A DNA stretch of 64,000 nucleotides from JBKECP01 sp047974765 (GTDB lineage: Bacteria > Pseudomonadota > Gammaproteobacteria > Pseudomonadales > Halieaceae), in the NCBI GenBank assembly GCA_047974765.1, contig JBKECP010000013.1, positions 1-64,000 of the forward strand, written 5' to 3'. Both the position numbers and the translations under genes were made by a program. The notes below the pieces were generated by a model. The model saw nothing but the letters and a program-made list of their open reading frames with translations, ran no database searches and had not been told where the DNA came from. Shown here in pieces: positions 61,937-64,000 of this stretch; position 1 is the stretch's first letter; every line of letters begins with the position of its first letter.

Positions 61937-62551
61937 ATGAGAAAAATAAATTGTTTTACACTGATACTGCTTTTTCTGATGCTGAGTGCCTGTGGTGGAT
62001 CTTCGTCGCCTGGCATACATGCGCTACATTCAGACAGTGTGATACTGGCATTTGGCGATAGTTTGACACATGGCACAGGGTCCTCAAAAGAAGCGGCATA
62101 CCCGGAAGTTCTGAGTGAACTTTTAGGGGGGGTACAGGTTGTCAATGCCGGTATTTCCGGTGAAGTTAGTGAGCAGGGCAGAGTCCGGTTGATCGATTTG
62201 CTGCAAATACATCAGCCTCAGTTGGTCATTCTATGCCATGGCGGTAATGATCTTTTGCAGCGGCTGGATCGCCAGGCACTGAAGGATAATCTGCGGGCAA
62301 TGATTACTAACATTAAACAGCAGGGTATTGATGTTATTTTGGTTGGTGTGCCACAACCGGCTCTTTCTCTGGCGGTGCCGGATCTGTATCAACATCTGGC
62401 TGAAGATTTTCAGATTCCCTATCAGGGCGATATTTTAGCGAAAGTGCTGGCTGACAGGCATTTAAAAAGTGATACCGTACATCCGAATGGTGATGGCTAT
62501 TATAAAATTGCCCAGGCTCTGGCTGAGTTGATTAACCAGGCTCAGTTATAA
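61937..62551 (+). CDS. SGNH/GDSL esterase lipoprotein (TesA-like arylesterase)
   Basis: 204 residues. Lipobox LSAC (Cys at residue 19), then catalytic serine in LAFGDSLTHGTG, NAGISGE (oxyanion glycine), HGGNDLL (Asn of block III) and Asp/His in DTVHPNGDGYY. Periplasmic or outer membrane esterase, thioesterase or lysophospholipase. It carries a run of seven G at 62126-62132 inside the frame (LLGGVQ). The 230 bp upstream hold the receptor terminator and no convincing gene. Confidence 0.86.
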   Translation: MRKINCFTLILLFLMLSACGGSSSPGIHALHSDSVILAFGDSLTHGTGSSKEAAYPEVLSELLGGVQVVNAGISGEVSEQGRVRLIDLLQIHQPQLVILCHGGNDLLQRLDRQALKDNLRAMITNIKQQGIDVILVGVPQPALSLAVPDLYQHLAEDFQIPYQGDILAKVLADRHLKSDTVHPNGDGYYKIAQALAELINQAQL

Positions 62552-62620
62552 GCCTCTCGCAGGTTCCTGTCATTGCTGTCAGACGTTCTGAGAGAATGCA
62601 GGCGTATTTTATAGATTGAG

Positions 62621-63610
62621 CTATAGCAGGCGCAGAGGTTCCTCCTGTAGAGCACCCAGCTGTTCACGCAATTCCAGAATATGCTCAGGCCAGTAACGCG
62701 GGCTGTTGAACCATGTGAAACTGCGCGGGAAGGCCGGGTCTTGCCAGCGACGGCCGAGCCAGGCAGCATAATGTACTAACCGCATGCTGCGCAGGGCCTC
62801 TATCCAGCGGAGCTGGCGCGCTTCAAAATCACAGAATTCACGGTAGCCTTCGATCAACTCCGACAGTTGCAGTTCGCGTTCGTGGCGTTCGCCACTGAGA
62901 AACATCCATAAATCCTGAATAGCAGGGGCAGAACAACAGTCGTCGAGGTCGACAAAGTGAGCGCAGTTGTCGCGCCACAGGATATTTCCAACATGGCAGT
63001 CGCCGTGTACACGAATCATGTCGTTGGGGCTGACTTCACGGTAGAGTGTGTCGATGATATCAATCAAATCGCGGGTCAGCGTTTCATAGGCGGTGGACAG
63101 CTCCCGGGGAATAAATTCACGCAGTAAAAATTCACGGTTGTTGACGAGCATGGCTTCGACACTTTGTGTGGGTCGATGGACGAATTGCCCGGCCTGGCCA
63201 ACGGCGTGGATGCGGCCCAGGGTGCGGCCGAGTACCAGCAAATTATCGGGCTTATCCAGTTCAGGTGGGTGGCCACCCCGGCGGGGAAAGAGAGTGAACT
63301 GAAAGCCTGCATAGTGGTGCAGACTGTTGCCCTTGCTGTCGATCAGCGGCGCCACTACAGAGATATCAGCCTCAAGCAGTTCGTGGCTAAAGCTGTGCTC
63401 TTCGGCAATCTGCTGTTCGTGCCAGCGGTTGGGTCGGTAGAATTTGGCAATCAGCGGTTCACCATCTTCAATACCCACCTGATAGACACGGTTTTCGTAG
63501 CTGTTCAGAGCCAGCAGGCGGGCGTCGCTGATGTAACCAAGGCTTTCGATAGCGTCAATAACCACATCCGGGTTGAGGGCGTCATAGGGGTGCTGTTGCT
63601 CGCTGTCCAT
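62621..63610 (-). CDS. srkA: Stress response kinase A
   Basis: 329 residues from ATG 63610 (MDSEQQHPYDALNPDVV), close to the 328 of E. coli SrkA/YihE; a longer frame to 63769 is not supported. Aminoglycoside-phosphotransferase-like kinase: ENRVYQVGIEDGEPLIAKFY (ATP-binding Lys), Brenner-type catalytic motif HGDCHVGNILW, and metal-binding VDLDDCCSAP. In E. coli it counters MazEF-linked death in stress. Confidence 0.9.
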   Translation of the reverse strand: MDSEQQHPYDALNPDVVIDAIESLGYISDARLLALNSYENRVYQVGIEDGEPLIAKFYRPNRWHEQQIAEEHSFSHELLEADISVVAPLIDSKGNSLHHYAGFQFTLFPRRGGHPPELDKPDNLLVLGRTLGRIHAVGQAGQFVHRPTQSVEAMLVNNREFLLREFIPRELSTAYETLTRDLIDIIDTLYREVSPNDMIRVHGDCHVGNILWRDNCAHFVDLDDCCSAPAIQDLWMFLSGERHERELQLSELIEGYREFCDFEARQLRWIEALRSMRLVHYAAWLGRRWQDPAFPRSFTWFNSPRYWPEHILELREQLGALQEEPLRLL

Positions 63611-63683
63611 TTTGCCTCTCTTCACGATAGTTACCACCACCGGTTTACACTTGTGTAGCGTATGTTTAAAGCTAAAGTTGTAT

Positions 63684-64000
63684 TTAGCCTGCCGGGGCCG
63701 GTGTGCGCGCCAGGCACCAGAGGTGAACTTCGCGGGCACCGGCACGGCGCAGTGTATGTGCCAGCTCATTGGCGGTGGCGCCGGTGGTCATAACGTCATC
63801 CACCAAAGCGATACGCAAATTGTCACAGCGGCCCGCCATTGTAAAGGCTCCGCGCAGGTTGGTTTGTCGTGCCTGTGCGTCCAGCCCGGCCTGTACCTGA
63901 GTGTGGCGGCGCTTCACCAGCCGGGTCGTCAGTGGCAGATGGGCCATTTGCGGATGCTGTTTGCGTGCCAGTGTGGCCAGTTGTGCAGACTGGTTGAAAC
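63684..64000 (-). CDS. ComF-family phosphoribosyltransferase, C-terminal part (start beyond window)
   Basis: Open to the window edge, at least 105 residues. GFNQ-type segment FNQSAQLATLARKQHPQ, RRHTQVQAGLDAQARQTNLR and the PRPP-binding loop IALVDDVMTTGATANEL. ComF proteins are linked to DNA uptake, and the N-terminal zinc ribbon would lie outside the window. The complete family layout cannot be checked here. Confidence 0.85.
   Translation of the reverse strand, partial: FNQSAQLATLARKQHPQMAHLPLTTRLVKRRHTQVQAGLDAQARQTNLRGAFTMAGRCDNLRIALVDDVMTTGATANELAHTLRRAGAREVHLWCLARTPAPAG

Noticed and set aside
61849..62061. GTG-started frame upstream of and overlapping the esterase gene, with one hydrophobic stretch
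   Set aside because: No ribosome binding site, GTG is the only start, and it runs into the esterase gene in another frame.
1..64000. CRISPR arrays, tRNA or rRNA genes
   Set aside because: No regular short repeat-spacer pattern and no cloverleaf or rRNA sequence was recognised on reading.

Overview
The window looks like a chromosome segment from a free-living gammaproteobacterium of about 50% GC. Gene order from about 18 to 54 kb (ABC exporter, tatCBA, hisE-hisI, ubiB-ubiJ-ubiE, lytic transglycosylase, DUF971, hslU-hslV, SPOR/FtsN, argS, priA, rpmE, malic enzyme, ponA/mrcA, pilMNOPQ, aroK, aroB, gltB, gltD, hemE) follows the block I remember from Pseudomonas and its marine relatives. That points to Pseudomonadales or Cellvibrionales. 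This is inference from gene content; no 16S gene or other species marker is present.

Layout. 1-251: the right end of an IS66-family element. 268-467: copy 1 of a dispersed repeat of about 200 bp. 612-9787: an NAD-dependent, molybdopterin-containing formate dehydrogenase operon (fdsG-fdsB-fdsA-fdhD-fdsD) followed by an oxalate/formate-type MFS carrier and a 40-residue membrane protein, with a divergent ModE-like regulator. 9931-14047: an envelope module (HupE/UreJ membrane protein, TonB-dependent receptor, DUF4198 protein and a small anchored protein) that resembles a transition-metal uptake system. 14213-15971: a BlaI-type repressor and M56 metalloprotease between two copies of a second, hairpin-rich repeat of 125 bp. 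15948-18005: a rhodanese and an AT-rich WG-repeat protein. 18035-30827: conserved genes for export, histidine, ubiquinone, proteolysis and cell division. 31061-32768: an SDR and a periplasmic DNA ligase placed between argS and priA. 32837-37864: priA, repeat copy 2, rpmE, the remnant of a group II intron joined to the rpmE terminator, and malic enzyme. 37955-54418: PBP1a, type IV pilus assembly, shikimate pathway, glutamate synthase, hemE. 54486-56864: cysE, a TrmB-like methyltransferase and a hexapeptide acyltransferase. 56902-61704: repeat copy 3 and a divergent iron-uptake locus (DUF3325, PepSY, DUF3649; catecholate-type receptor) with a Fur-like box. 61937-64000: SGNH esterase, SrkA kinase and the partial comF.

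How it works together. Formate entering through the MFS carrier would be oxidised in the cytoplasm to CO2 and NADH, under a regulator whose fold suggests it senses a small ligand or molybdate. Two separate TonB-dependent loci point to life with scarce metals. The pil and ponA-aro-glt blocks are core functions.

The least explained material is non-coding. Two structured repeat families are present, one with terminal inverted repeats (three copies) and one with nested hairpins and a compensatory base-pair change (two copies). One copy of each family supplies the last codons of a neighbouring gene. No tRNA, rRNA or CRISPR array was seen.
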